From Flavobacterium hydrocarbonoxydans (GTDB lineage: Bacteria; Bacteroidota; Bacteroidia; Flavobacteriales; Flavobacteriaceae), in NCBI RefSeq assembly GCF_009789235.1, contig NZ_WSTB01000008.1, positions 62,001 to 126,000 on the forward strand: a stretch of 64,000 nt of DNA. The letters run 5' to 3'. The number at the start of each line of letters is the position of its first letter. Position 1 is the first letter of the stretch. The notes beneath the pieces were generated by a model. It saw only the letters and a list, made by a program, of their open reading frames with translations, ran no database searches and was not told where the DNA came from. Positions 1-7,817 of the stretch are shown piece by piece. Position numbers and translations under genes: made by a program.

Positions 1-643
1 CAAATGCACGCTGAATGGTAGTCATCGGCATATAAACCCTTGACTCTTCTCTCTCGCCAGAAGGATCTGTAAATACCCCAACTACTTTAAAATTGATATT
101 GTTTACCAAAATTTCTTTACCAATAGGATTACTTTCTTTAAACAAATCCTGTTTAACTTTTAGTCCGATTGCTGTAACTTTTTCGTTGTTTTTTAAATCA
201 TTATCATTAATGAAACGCCCTGAAATAATCGTTGCATTTTCGATTGCCAGATAATCCGGATTCACTCCTCTAAACTGATAGGTGCTCGATTCTTTTCCGT
301 AGGTTACCGTTGCTCCCCAGGTAATATTCGTGGCAGATTTTTTATCAATTTCGCCATCATATTTTTTTGATGGAAGCTCAAAATCACTGTTTCTAAGTTG
401 GATTTGCCTTCCCGGATTTAGTCCTTTGTACTCTTTGGTCGTAACATTCGACCACACTTCGATAATTCCTTTGGCGTCATTTTCAAATTGCTTTTCGATT
501 CCGTTCTGAAGTCCTTTTCCGGCACCCAGCAAAATCACTAAAATAAAAATACCTGAAGCCACAGAAATCCCTGTCAAGAAGGTTCTTAACTTATTTTTGG
601 CAATTGCCTCAAATATTTCCTGCCAACGCTCAATATTAAACAT
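1..643 (-). CDS. ABC transporter permease, MacB type (partial, 3' end outside window)
   Basis: This is the N-terminal part of a FtsX/MacB-type inner-membrane permease. The protein starts MFNIERWQEIFEAI, has one transmembrane helix at about residues 20-45 (LRTFLTGISVASGIFILVIL), and continues into a large periplasmic domain of the MacB_PCD type, with motifs such as SGRFIND and IGKEILVN. The ATG at 641-643 overlaps the end of the upstream ATPase gene by 8 bp, which indicates translational coupling in one operon. The reading frame runs off the left window edge, so the C-terminal helices are not visible. Known members of the family export peptides, lipoproteins or drugs with a LolD/MacB-like ATPase. 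The substrate here cannot be told. Confidence 0.85.
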   Translation of the reverse strand, partial: MFNIERWQEIFEAIAKNKLRTFLTGISVASGIFILVILLGAGKGLQNGIEKQFENDAKGIIEVWSNVTTKEYKGLNPGRQIQLRNSDFELPSKKYDGEIDKKSATNITWGATVTYGKESSTYQFRGVNPDYLAIENATIISGRFINDNDLKNNEKVTAIGLKVKQDLFKESNPIGKEILVNNINFKVVGVFTDPSGEREESRVYMPMTTIQRAF

Positions 644-1337
644 AAGCTGAAGCTCTAACTTGTTCTACTATTTTATCATCAATGATGAGTCCGTCTTTCA
701 GGACTACGTTTCTTTTGCACATTGCGGCAATATCCGGTTCGTGGGTAACAATCAAAATTGTTTTTCCTTCGTCATTAATCCCCTGAATCAGTTCCATAAC
801 TTCATAGGAAGTTTTCGTATCCAAGGCTCCTGTTGGCTCATCAGCCAATAAAACTTTTGGGTTTGACGCCAAAGCTCTTGCAATTGCCACACGCTGTTTT
901 TGTCCTCCGGAAAGTTCGTTTGGCAAGTGATGCGAATGCGATCCTAAGCCTACTTTTTCAAGATATCTCATCGCAATCTCGTACCGTTCTTTTCTTTTAA
1001 TTCCCTGATAATACAAAGGCATTGCAACGTTATCGAGCGCTGTTTTATAATTAATTAAATTAAACGACTGAAAAACAAATCCTAAAAACTTATTTCTGTA
1101 TTTAGATGCTAATGTTTCATTTAATTTTTTGATAGGTGTGTTGTCTAAAATATAACTCCCCGAATCAGCCTCGTCTAAAATCCCTAAAATATTAAGCAGC
1201 GTAGATTTGCCGGAACCTGATGATCCCATGATAGCAACTAATTCTCCTTCTGCGATATTAAAATTAATGCCTTTTAACACATGTAATTCCGAACTTCCCA
1301 TTTTATAGGATTTATGCAAGTCTTTGATTTCGATCAT
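636..1337 (-). CDS. ABC transporter ATP-binding protein, LolD/MacB type
   Basis: A 233-residue cytoplasmic ATPase that powers the permease encoded just downstream. The Walker A motif GSSGSGKS lies at residues 38-45. The signature motif LSGGQKQR and the Walker B segment VLLADEPTGALD follow, then the H-loop histidine in VTHEPD. The length and the sequence around LNILGILDEADSG are typical of the LolD/MacB/YknY group (export ATPases paired with FtsX-like permeases) rather than of importers. The gene overlaps the permease start by 8 bp. I found no exact TAnnTTTG box in the 150 bp upstream. Confidence 0.92.
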   Translation of the reverse strand: MIEIKDLHKSYKMGSSELHVLKGINFNIAEGELVAIMGSSGSGKSTLLNILGILDEADSGSYILDNTPIKKLNETLASKYRNKFLGFVFQSFNLINYKTALDNVAMPLYYQGIKRKERYEIAMRYLEKVGLGSHSHHLPNELSGGQKQRVAIARALASNPKVLLADEPTGALDTKTSYEVMELIQGINDEGKTILIVTHEPDIAAMCKRNVVLKDGLIIDDKIVEQVRASAYV

Positions 1338-1483
1338 GATATTGTTAAATTTTAAAACAATAATAACATTTATATTAAGTTAATTATGATAAAGAAAAGT
1401 TAATAATTTTGACTTTGCTTCAACAATAAGACTCCGTTATTATCAAAATGTTACACAATATTATTAAAAGATATTAAATTTCT

Positions 1484-1491
1484 TATTTTTG
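1484..1491 (+). promoter_or_regulatory. -7 promoter box before the DUF4403 gene
   Basis: TATTTTTG matches the Bacteroidota -7 consensus TAnnTTTG and ends 21 nt before the ATG at 1513. It also argues against the in-frame TTG at 1489 as the start codon, because that codon lies inside the promoter box. No convincing -33 box is visible. Confidence 0.55.
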
Positions 1492-1512
1492 TCGATTCAT
1501 AAAAACCTTTAT

Positions 1513-2922
1513 ATGTTAAAATTTTTATCTGTATTAACGATTTTCCTAGCATTCCTAATGGTCTCAGGCTGTTCTACTTCTCAAAAAATAGCCACTTTAA
1601 AACCGGAACCTGATGATGCAAGCCCTTTAATTTATGATAGCAATCCTTCGTTTATCAACTTGCCGATTACGGTAAAACTGCATGATATTGAAAACCAGAC
1701 CAACGCACTGCTAAACGGATTAATATATGAGGATAAAAATATTGAAGACGACGATATCGAGATGAAAATCTGGAAACAGGCCCCGATAAGAATCGAAAAT
1801 GATCCAGCTAGTCCCAACAAAAAGATAAAAACCATTTTGCCGCTCAAAGCAAATATTAAATATAGAATTGGAACCAAAAAATTGGGCGTTGAGCTTTATG
1901 ACGTACGCGAATTTAACCTGAATGGTGTTATTACATTATCAAGTGAAGTTGCATTGACCAACTGGAAACTGAACACCAAAACAGAATTTAAATCCCTGGA
2001 CTGGAACGAAAGTCCCACGATGACTGTTTTCGGAAAAAACCTGCCTATTACCTATCTGGTAAATCCTGCTGTTTCTATTTTTAAATCGAAAATCGAAAAA
2101 CAAATTGACGCTGCAATAGAAAAATCTATGGATTTCAAACCGAATGTCCTATCGGCTTTAGAAAAAATATGTACGCCTTTCCAAATGAGTGATACCTATG
2201 AAAGCTGGTTACGAATTGTACCTGTAGAAGTATATTCGACCAATGCAAAGCTTAAAAATGATTTGTTTTTACTGGATATGGGAATGAAATGCAACATGGA
2301 AACCATTGTTGGCAAACAACCCGACTCAAAATTTAATGCAAGCAAAATTGTATTGAAACCCGTTGATAAAATTCCGAACCAAATCTCGGCCAATATTGCG
2401 GCAATTTCGAGTTATGCAGATGCTTCGAAAATTATGACAAAGAATTTTGCAGGACAGGAATTTGGTTCCGGAAGCAAAAAAGTAACCGTACAAAATGTTG
2501 CTATTTGGCATAAAGACGGTAAAATGATTATTGCTTTAGATCTTTTGGGAACCGTTACCGGAACGATTTATCTAAACGGATTTCCACAATATAATCCTAA
2601 AACCAAAGAAATTTATTTTGATAAACTAGATTATGTTTTAGATACCAAAAGCAAATTGCAGCGCACTGCCAGCTGGCTTGCCCAAGGTTTTATTTTAAGA
2701 AAAATGGAAGAAAATTGCCGTTATTCTATTCAGCCTAATTTAGAAGAGGGAAAGAAAAATATGGCTGAATATCTAAAAAATTACTCGCCAATGCCCGGCG
2801 TTTTTATAAACGGAAAAATGGAAGATATTGTTTTTGACAAAATTCAATTAACCAATCAGGCGATTATTGCTTTCATCAAAATAAATGGAAGCGTAAATGT
2901 TGCTGTTGATGGGCTGAAGTAA
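1513..2922 (+). CDS. DUF4403 family lipoprotein
   Basis: A 469-residue predicted lipoprotein. From the ATG at 1513 the protein has a hydrophobic signal sequence and a lipobox ending in SGC at about residue 20, so it should be lipid-anchored. The rest looks like a two-domain, beta-rich DUF4403 protein (a family of unknown function). Supporting segments are the conserved early stretch INLPITVKL and repeated amphipathic strands. A longer in-frame reading from a TTG at 1489 is rejected because that codon overlaps the -7 box. The gene is followed by a small membrane protein gene on the same strand after 34 bp. Confidence 0.75.
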   Translation: MLKFLSVLTIFLAFLMVSGCSTSQKIATLKPEPDDASPLIYDSNPSFINLPITVKLHDIENQTNALLNGLIYEDKNIEDDDIEMKIWKQAPIRIENDPASPNKKIKTILPLKANIKYRIGTKKLGVELYDVREFNLNGVITLSSEVALTNWKLNTKTEFKSLDWNESPTMTVFGKNLPITYLVNPAVSIFKSKIEKQIDAAIEKSMDFKPNVLSALEKICTPFQMSDTYESWLRIVPVEVYSTNAKLKNDLFLLDMGMKCNMETIVGKQPDSKFNASKIVLKPVDKIPNQISANIAAISSYADASKIMTKNFAGQEFGSGSKKVTVQNVAIWHKDGKMIIALDLLGTVTGTIYLNGFPQYNPKTKEIYFDKLDYVLDTKSKLQRTASWLAQGFILRKMEENCRYSIQPNLEEGKKNMAEYLKNYSPMPGVFINGKMEDIVFDKIQLTNQAIIAFIKINGSVNVAVDGLK

Positions 2923-2956
2923 AATTATTCACTTTTAAAATTTTAAAGATCTTTTA

Positions 2957-3544
2957 ATGAAAGAGAACATAATGCTTTTACTTCAGATAATAACTATCGA
3001 TTTTTTCACAGCTTTCGGATTATATTCTTTGCTGTTTTTAATTGTATCGATATTTACAAAAAATGCTGCTTTATATAAAGTAGATAACGAAGCTGCTAAA
3101 TTCATTTCTTTTACCGGTCTTGTTTATTTTGCAGTATGGATTATAGGATTATTTGTTTTTTACTTTGAAAGCAATATAGAAGCACAAAATAGCATGTTGA
3201 ACAGAATGTTTGGGAGATATTGGTTCGGAATTTGGGCCCAACCGATTTTATGGTTTTTAGTAACTCAACTATTAAGGATAAAAAGAGTTTATAAAAACAT
3301 CTTTTTAAGACTACTTTTCAGTTTTATACTGATTATTTCAATCGAAAGATTCGTAATAATGATGACAGCGTTTGATGATGACTATCTTCCAGGTGGCTGG
3401 ACTATGCATCGTGATTTAGATATCTATCCGCCAAATTTCATTCTCGCGTTGTTTTGCAAAATACTAGTATTCTTATTATTTGTTGGAATATATTATCTGG
3501 CAACAAGCAAATTAAAAATGGTACTCAAGAAAAAAGCCGAATAA
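2957..3544 (+). CDS. Membrane protein resembling the C-terminal half of ActC/NrfD
   Basis: A 195-residue protein with about five hydrophobic helices (near residues 10-33, 50-72, 90-106, 115-137 and 163-183). I know no family name for it. Compared by eye with ActC encoded at 48682-50082 it shares ordered blocks: ELFVAWYSG against GLFVFYFES, GPYWWAYW against GRYWFGIW (residue 86), ERFVIIVTS against ERFVIMMTA (residue 130), and DYLPSSWTM against DYLPGGWTM (residue 142). This suggests a shortened NrfD-like paralogue of the quinol-interacting subunit. It converges on a cytochrome oxidase assembly gene set and shares a terminator with it. A respiratory role is an inference. Confidence 0.7.
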   Translation: MKENIMLLLQIITIDFFTAFGLYSLLFLIVSIFTKNAALYKVDNEAAKFISFTGLVYFAVWIIGLFVFYFESNIEAQNSMLNRMFGRYWFGIWAQPILWFLVTQLLRIKRVYKNIFLRLLFSFILIISIERFVIMMTAFDDDYLPGGWTMHRDLDIYPPNFILALFCKILVFLLFVGIYYLATSKLKMVLKKKAE

Positions 3545-3566
3545 AATTATTATTCGGCCTTTTTCT
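3531..3566. terminator. Bidirectional terminator shared by convergent genes
   Basis: An inverted repeat with arms GCCGAATAA (3536-3544) and TTATTCGGC (3550-3558) is flanked by an A-run on the left and a T-run on the right, so it can end transcription from both sides. Each arm contains the stop codon of one gene. Confidence 0.85.
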
Positions 3567-3816
3567 TTTTTGACTGGTACATTTTATAAATCAAAACGCC
3601 AATTATTGCAACAAGCAAATATGGAATCACCATAAGATATACAATTCCGTCGTTTACAGCTTCTGCCTTTTTTATGTTTGATTCTCCTGCCAGCGCAGCA
3701 CGGCACATCGCACATTGAGCATTAGAAGAAATTCCTGTAAGGAAAAAACAAATTCCAAAAACTAAAGTTTGGAATTTGGAATTTACAATTTGAATATTTT
3801 TATTTTTAATTCGCAT
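3550..3816 (-). CDS. Small CxxC membrane protein of the oxidase assembly cluster
   Basis: An 88-residue protein with an N-terminal hydrophobic export signal (about residues 15-33), a CAMCRAAL segment (CxxC at about residues 35-38) just after the predicted cleavage site, and one C-terminal transmembrane helix at about residues 58-78 followed by a basic tail. It overlaps the end of the DUF420 gene by 11 bp, so it is probably co-translated with SCO1 and DUF420. The CxxC pair facing the periplasm would suit copper or thiol chemistry in oxidase assembly, but that is inference. The N-terminal coding region contains a near-palindromic CAAATTCCAAA-type sequence, which may make the true start uncertain. 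Confidence 0.7.
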   Translation of the reverse strand: MRIKNKNIQIVNSKFQTLVFGICFFLTGISSNAQCAMCRAALAGESNIKKAEAVNDGIVYLMVIPYLLVAIIGVLIYKMYQSKKKKAE

Positions 3817-4390
3817 AATAAGGAGAAATCATTACATAAACTATTACACCTGTTATCGCTACATACAACCAAAGAGGAAATGTTATTTTAGCAATTTTTC
3901 TGTGCTTGTCAAATTTTTGTGCCAAAGCCCTTACGTACGTTACCAGTACTAATGGAATAATTGCAATAGACAATAAAATATGGGTTATTAAAATAACAAA
4001 ATACAGGTAACGAAGACTACCAATTCCAGCTTCTTCGATTTTATCCAGAACTCCGTCGTGATTTAAATCTCCAAATTTAGTAGAATCTGCCGTCATGTGG
4101 TAGGCCACATACATCACTAAAAATGCTAAGGACAATGCTATAGCAAAAGTCATCAATCGTTCGTGTAACTTACGGTTTCCTTTTTTTATGGCCATTACAG
4201 CACCAATCAAAACAATCGCTGTAATACCATTTGTTGTAGCATAAATAGGCGGCAAAAACGAAAGCGGCTCCACCTCTATACCAAAATCTTTGAGTTTAAT
4301 TCCGAACAAAATACCAACCACAACCGGTATTACGATTGAAACTGCTACAATGTATTTATTGTACTTTTTTTCTAATGAATTATCTTCCAT
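3806..4390 (-). CDS. DUF420 family membrane protein
   Basis: A 194-residue integral membrane protein with five predicted helices. It fits the DUF420 family, whose members sit beside SCO and cytochrome oxidase genes in many bacteria and are thought to help oxidase assembly. Conserved-looking features are HERLMTFAIALS near residue 75, a conserved histidine in YHMTADSTKFGD, and ILLSIAIIPLVL. The segment DLNHDGVLDKIEEAG resembles an EF-hand-like Asp-rich loop between helices. Only 1 bp separates it from SCO1, and it overlaps the downstream CxxC protein gene. Confidence 0.85.
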   Translation of the reverse strand: MEDNSLEKKYNKYIVAVSIVIPVVVGILFGIKLKDFGIEVEPLSFLPPIYATTNGITAIVLIGAVMAIKKGNRKLHERLMTFAIALSLAFLVMYVAYHMTADSTKFGDLNHDGVLDKIEEAGIGSLRYLYFVILITHILLSIAIIPLVLVTYVRALAQKFDKHRKIAKITFPLWLYVAITGVIVYVMISPYYAN

Positions 4391-4391
4391 C

Positions 4392-5081
4392 CTATTCTTC
4401 TAATAATATTTTTATGTCTTGCTGAATGTCTCGTACGCCTTTTTTATCTAAACCATCATAGTACAAAATCGGGTTTCCAAATTCGTCTTTACGGCAACGG
4501 ATTTTTCCATCTTTATCAATTAAAGCAAATAAACCGGAATGTTCGAAACCGCCATTTACTTTAGCATTTTCGCCAGCGTATAAATTGAATCCTTTGTTAG
4601 ACAAATCCATAATGGTAGTTTTATCTCCTGTTAAGAAATGCCAGTTTGAAGATTTTACTCCCAAAAGTTTCGCATGATCTTTCAGAACCTGTGCCGTATC
4701 ATGAGCCGGGTCAATGGTGATAGAAACAATTCCGAAGTTTGGATTACCAAAAAATGTTTTCTCGATTTCTAACATGCTCAAATTCATTTTCGGGCAGATT
4801 GAAGGACAAGTGGTAAAGAAAAACTCCAAAACATATACTTTACCTTTAAAACTTTCATTCGAAATTTTAACATTATCCTGATTTGTCAATTCAAATTGAG
4901 GAGCAGGACCAATCGTTAACAATTTGGCACTGTCTTTTGAACCTTTTAATCCAACATTATCCAAACGGTTTCCTTTTACAACATCACCGCTTTTTATTCT
5001 TTCTACAATTTTTGGCACTGCGTAAATTCCGAAAATCAAAATGATCAACGAAATTCCAATATAGGATTTATTTTTAAACAT
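4392..5081 (-). CDS. SCO1/SenC family copper chaperone
   Basis: A 229-residue protein with one N-terminal membrane anchor (about residues 7-25) and a thioredoxin-fold SCO domain in the periplasm. The metal-binding CxxxC is in TTCPSICPKM (about residue 93), and the third ligand histidine is in GGFEHSGLF near residue 182. SCO proteins bind Cu(I) and help build the CuA site of cytochrome oxidase subunit II. The gene follows a cysteine-less SCO-like gene after 11 bp and precedes DUF420 by 1 bp, forming one assembly operon. Confidence 0.93.
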   Translation of the reverse strand: MFKNKSYIGISLIILIFGIYAVPKIVERIKSGDVVKGNRLDNVGLKGSKDSAKLLTIGPAPQFELTNQDNVKISNESFKGKVYVLEFFFTTCPSICPKMNLSMLEIEKTFFGNPNFGIVSITIDPAHDTAQVLKDHAKLLGVKSSNWHFLTGDKTTIMDLSNKGFNLYAGENAKVNGGFEHSGLFALIDKDGKIRCRKDEFGNPILYYDGLDKKGVRDIQQDIKILLEE

Positions 5082-5092
5082 TTATTTGAAAT

Positions 5093-5758
5093 TTAAAGTT
5101 GCTTTGTAGCGTTATGATTCTTTTTTAAAGCGGCACGATATTCATATAAAATGATTTTAAAATCATCCAGCATTTCGTTGCTCAACTCCGAAGGATGAAA
5201 AGTATCATACCCTTCTTTATATTCGTCTTTTTTATCTTTGTTTGCTTTATTAGCTCCTTTACGACCACGAACATTGCGCTCTTTATCTACGATATAAACA
5301 TAAGAAGTTCCTAAGTTTTCGTTTAATTTTCCTTTTAATTGCAATTGATTGTAAAACGTTTTGATTTCGTCAGGAGAAGCAAAAACAAAATTCCATCCGG
5401 AAACTTCTGTAAAAGGAGCCAAAGCATCTATTACTTTTTGAGCTTCGATTTCTGAACCTAAAGGAGCCACAATTACAAACTGAAGATCTTCGAAACCGTG
5501 ATAGCGTTTGTATATTTTTTCGTTTAGATTAAAATAATTACCGCGGTTGTCCAGGACATTCGAACCAGAAAAGCCTAAAACAGTAATTTTTTTATTCAAT
5601 TTAACATCTTTTCCGTCTAATGATTTCCAGTTACCGAAATCAGCCACTTTAGGTGTTATAACAGGAAGTGTTGTAAAACTATTTACCCCAGAAGCAAAAA
5701 ATAAATAAGCTACAATTGGCAGTACAAAAAGCGAGAAGAGAACTATATTTTTTTTCAT
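5093..5758 (-). CDS. SCO-like thioredoxin-fold protein lacking the copper cysteines
   Basis: A 221-residue membrane-anchored protein (helix at about residues 4-23) that I do not recognise by name. Its layout parallels the neighbouring SCO1. A strand KKITVLGFSGS takes the place of KVYVLEFFFTT. The following SNVLDNRGN stands where SCO1 has its CxxxC, and YIVDKERNVRGRKG aligns with ALIDKDGKIRCRKD. No cysteine remains in the domain, so copper or disulfide chemistry of the SCO type is unlikely. The ATG at 5758 is chosen; a longer reading from a TTG at 5785 would overlap the -7 box. A partner or regulator role in oxidase assembly is inferred from position. Confidence 0.7.
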   Translation of the reverse strand: MKKNIVLFSLFVLPIVAYLFFASGVNSFTTLPVITPKVADFGNWKSLDGKDVKLNKKITVLGFSGSNVLDNRGNYFNLNEKIYKRYHGFEDLQFVIVAPLGSEIEAQKVIDALAPFTEVSGWNFVFASPDEIKTFYNQLQLKGKLNENLGTSYVYIVDKERNVRGRKGANKANKDKKDEYKEGYDTFHPSELSNEMLDDFKIILYEYRAALKKNHNATKQL

Positions 5759-5782
5759 TTTTTTGGAAGAATAACTGAGGTA

Positions 5783-5790
5783 CAAAAATA
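5783..5790 (-). promoter_or_regulatory. -7 promoter box for the SCO-like/SCO1/DUF420 operon
   Basis: TATTTTTG on the minus strand, 24 nt before the ATG at 5758. Its upstream edge merges with the T-run of the preceding terminator. Confidence 0.55.
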
Positions 5791-5814
5791 AAAAAATCCC
5801 GATGTTATCGGGAC
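5788..5814 (-). terminator. Intrinsic terminator of the ctaB-cox operon
   Basis: On the minus strand TCCCGAT-AAC-ATCGGGA is followed by a run of T residues, downstream of the subunit IV stop at 5836. The next promoter box starts immediately after the T-run. Confidence 0.8.
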
Positions 5815-5835
5815 TCTTTTCGAATTAATATCATG

Positions 5836-6186
5836 TTAAAAATTCCATTTAATAGTAGAATCTTTAAAAACCCCATAAATATAATGTCCTTCTGTCAACA
5901 GAATGAACAATAAATATAAAACCAGGAAGATAACTGGTGCAACAACAGACCATCTAAGGCTGCTTGTTTCACCTTCCATGTGCATAAATGCCCATACAAT
6001 ATAATATGCTTTGAAAATAGTCAGGATGTAAAAAATCCAGTTTAACAAATTCAAACCAATGAAAAATGTAAATTCTAAAGATTCAGGTTTTAAAATACCC
6101 AAAATAACTTCTACTGTAGTTACAACTGAAAGTAATCCGAAAACAAACCAGATTCTTTTTGTATTTGATACGTGCTCGTGTGACAT
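5836..6186 (-). CDS. Cytochrome c oxidase subunit IV family protein
   Basis: A 116-residue protein with three predicted transmembrane helices (about residues 10-27, 40-68 and 80-100). The first helix region (IWFVFGLLSVVTTVEVILG) and the segment YYIVWAFMHMEGE are typical of bacterial COX4-type small subunits. It is the last gene of the ctaB-cox3-cox3-cox4 unit and is followed by a terminator. It is probably a structural accessory subunit of the aa3 oxidase whose subunits I and II are encoded at 42983-46001. Confidence 0.85.
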   Translation of the reverse strand: MSHEHVSNTKRIWFVFGLLSVVTTVEVILGILKPESLEFTFFIGLNLLNWIFYILTIFKAYYIVWAFMHMEGETSSLRWSVVAPVIFLVLYLLFILLTEGHYIYGVFKDSTIKWNF

Positions 6187-6204
6187 AATAAATAAATCTT
6201 AAAA

Positions 6205-7185
6205 TTAAACTAAGTAGAAAACAGTGAATACAAATACCCAAACCAGATCGACAAAGTGCCAGTATAAACCAACTTTCTCTACCATTTCGTAGCTTCTTCT
6301 TTTCTCGTAAGTTCCTAACAATACATTAAAGAAAATAATAATATTGATGATAACTCCAGAGAATACGTGGAATCCGTGGAAACCTGTAATAAAGAAAAAG
6401 AAATCAGCAAATAATTTGCTACCGTATTCGTTTCTTGTAAGGTTTGCTCCTTCAACTACATATTTTGCAGTACCTAGACGAGCAATTGACTCTTCTCTTG
6501 TCAATATCGTTTTTTTCTTTTTTGCAGTAAGTTGTTCCGTTCTTATCAATAAATCCGGATTAGCTGCGAAACCAGCTTGTACCTCTGCAACAGAATATGT
6601 TGCTGGAGCTTCAGCAGACTCAGTAAACCAAGTACCATGACTTCTTGTTAAAGCTTCTCTTTGTTCCGGCAATTTCACAGCGAAATCAGCCAACGCCACT
6701 CTCTTTCCGTCTTTATCAACAAACTGCAATAAGCTTCCGCCAGATGTTTCTACTGCTCCAAACTCTCCTTTGATGAAGTTTTTCCACTCCCAAGCCTGAG
6801 AACCTACGAAGATTAAACCACCAATAATGGTTAAGAACATATAAATAGCAACCTTTGTTTTTTTCAACTGATGACCTGCATCAACAGCCAAAACCATTGT
6901 TACAGATGAGAAAATCAAAATAAAAGTCATTAAGGCTACATAATACATAGGAGCATCAACTCCGTGCATAAATGGGAAGTGTGTAAACACTTCGTCAGCC
7001 AAAGGCCATGTTTCGATAAATTTAAATCTAGAAAAACCATAAGCCGCCAAGAATCCAGAGAATGTCAAGGCATCTGATACGATAAAAAACCACATCATCA
7101 TTTTACCATAACTTGCTCTTAATGGCTCATTGCCGCCTCCCCAAGTTTTTTCTTCGTTATTTGCAGTAGTAACTGTCGCTTCCAT
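6205..7185 (-). CDS. Cytochrome c oxidase subunit III with a soluble insertion
   Basis: A 326-residue heme-copper oxidase subunit III homologue. Helical segments lie at about residues 28-50, 80-101, 112-130, 257-290 and 300-325. The family motif near the C-terminus is visible in FFFITGFHGFHVFSG and YWHFVDLVWVFVF. Between the third and fourth helices there is an extra hydrophilic stretch of about 110 residues (roughly 140-252) that ordinary subunit III lacks. It is 43 bp downstream of a second, shorter subunit III gene. Subunit III does not carry metals; it stabilises the complex. Confidence 0.9.
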   Translation of the reverse strand: MEATVTTANNEEKTWGGGNEPLRASYGKMMMWFFIVSDALTFSGFLAAYGFSRFKFIETWPLADEVFTHFPFMHGVDAPMYYVALMTFILIFSSVTMVLAVDAGHQLKKTKVAIYMFLTIIGGLIFVGSQAWEWKNFIKGEFGAVETSGGSLLQFVDKDGKRVALADFAVKLPEQREALTRSHGTWFTESAEAPATYSVAEVQAGFAANPDLLIRTEQLTAKKKKTILTREESIARLGTAKYVVEGANLTRNEYGSKLFADFFFFITGFHGFHVFSGVIINIIIFFNVLLGTYEKRRSYEMVEKVGLYWHFVDLVWVFVFTVFYLV

Positions 7186-7227
7186 AAAAGATATTCGTTA
7201 AAAAGTTCCCAAATTTACGTTTTTTTC

Positions 7228-7815
7228 TTATTTAAAGAAATATAAAAATAAAAATAAATAAACCCATAATAAATCTAGAAAATGCCAATACATTGCACCT
7301 AGTTCTATACCAAGAGTTTGAGTTGAATTATATTTTTGTTTAAAATGATTATAAATTACAATTAAAAGAGAAATTAGCCCTCCCGCCAAGTGTAATAAGT
7401 GTGTAACCGTTACTACATAAAGAAAAGTTGTAGTAATCGAGCTACCCTGACCTGTAAAATAATATCCCTGATCTACGATTTGTCCAAAACCGGCAAATTG
7501 TAAAACCACAAATAAAATCCCAAGAGCCAATGTTCCTAAAAGAAATCCTGTTGTGGCACTTCTGTTGTCTTTTTGAATCGCTTTTTTAGCCAGATAAAAA
7601 GTAACACTACACCCTATAATAACGGCTGTGCTCCAATAAAAAGCTGCTGGCAATTCGAAATTTTTCAACCAGTCTGCTCTTGACTTACTTACCACAAATG
7701 CACTGGTAAGCCCTGCAAACATCATAGTCATACTTACCATCGCAAATAACAAAATCAGTTTTGCCGACTTTGCTTTTCTTAATTGCTCTTCGCTTGTTGT
7801 CATTGTCATTTCCAT
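7228..7815 (-). CDS. Cytochrome c oxidase subunit III (short paralogue)
   Basis: A 195-residue five-helix subunit III homologue. It has the family motifs VTHLLHLAGGLISL and the C-terminal MYWHFLDLLWVYLFLFLYF. The start MEMTMTTSEEQ at 7815 lies 2 bp after the ctaB stop, so the genes are translationally close. Together with the longer subunit III just downstream it forms a tandem pair. Whether both are in the same oxidase complex cannot be decided from the sequence. Confidence 0.9.
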   Translation of the reverse strand: MEMTMTTSEEQLRKAKSAKLILLFAMVSMTMMFAGLTSAFVVSKSRADWLKNFELPAAFYWSTAVIIGCSVTFYLAKKAIQKDNRSATTGFLLGTLALGILFVVLQFAGFGQIVDQGYYFTGQGSSITTTFLYVVTVTHLLHLAGGLISLLIVIYNHFKQKYNSTQTLGIELGAMYWHFLDLLWVYLFLFLYFFK

Positions 7816-7817
7816 AA

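Noticed and set aside
1489..1512. TTG start for the DUF4403 lipoprotein.
   Set aside because: The TTG is within the -7 box and the ATG at 1513 begins the signal peptide directly.
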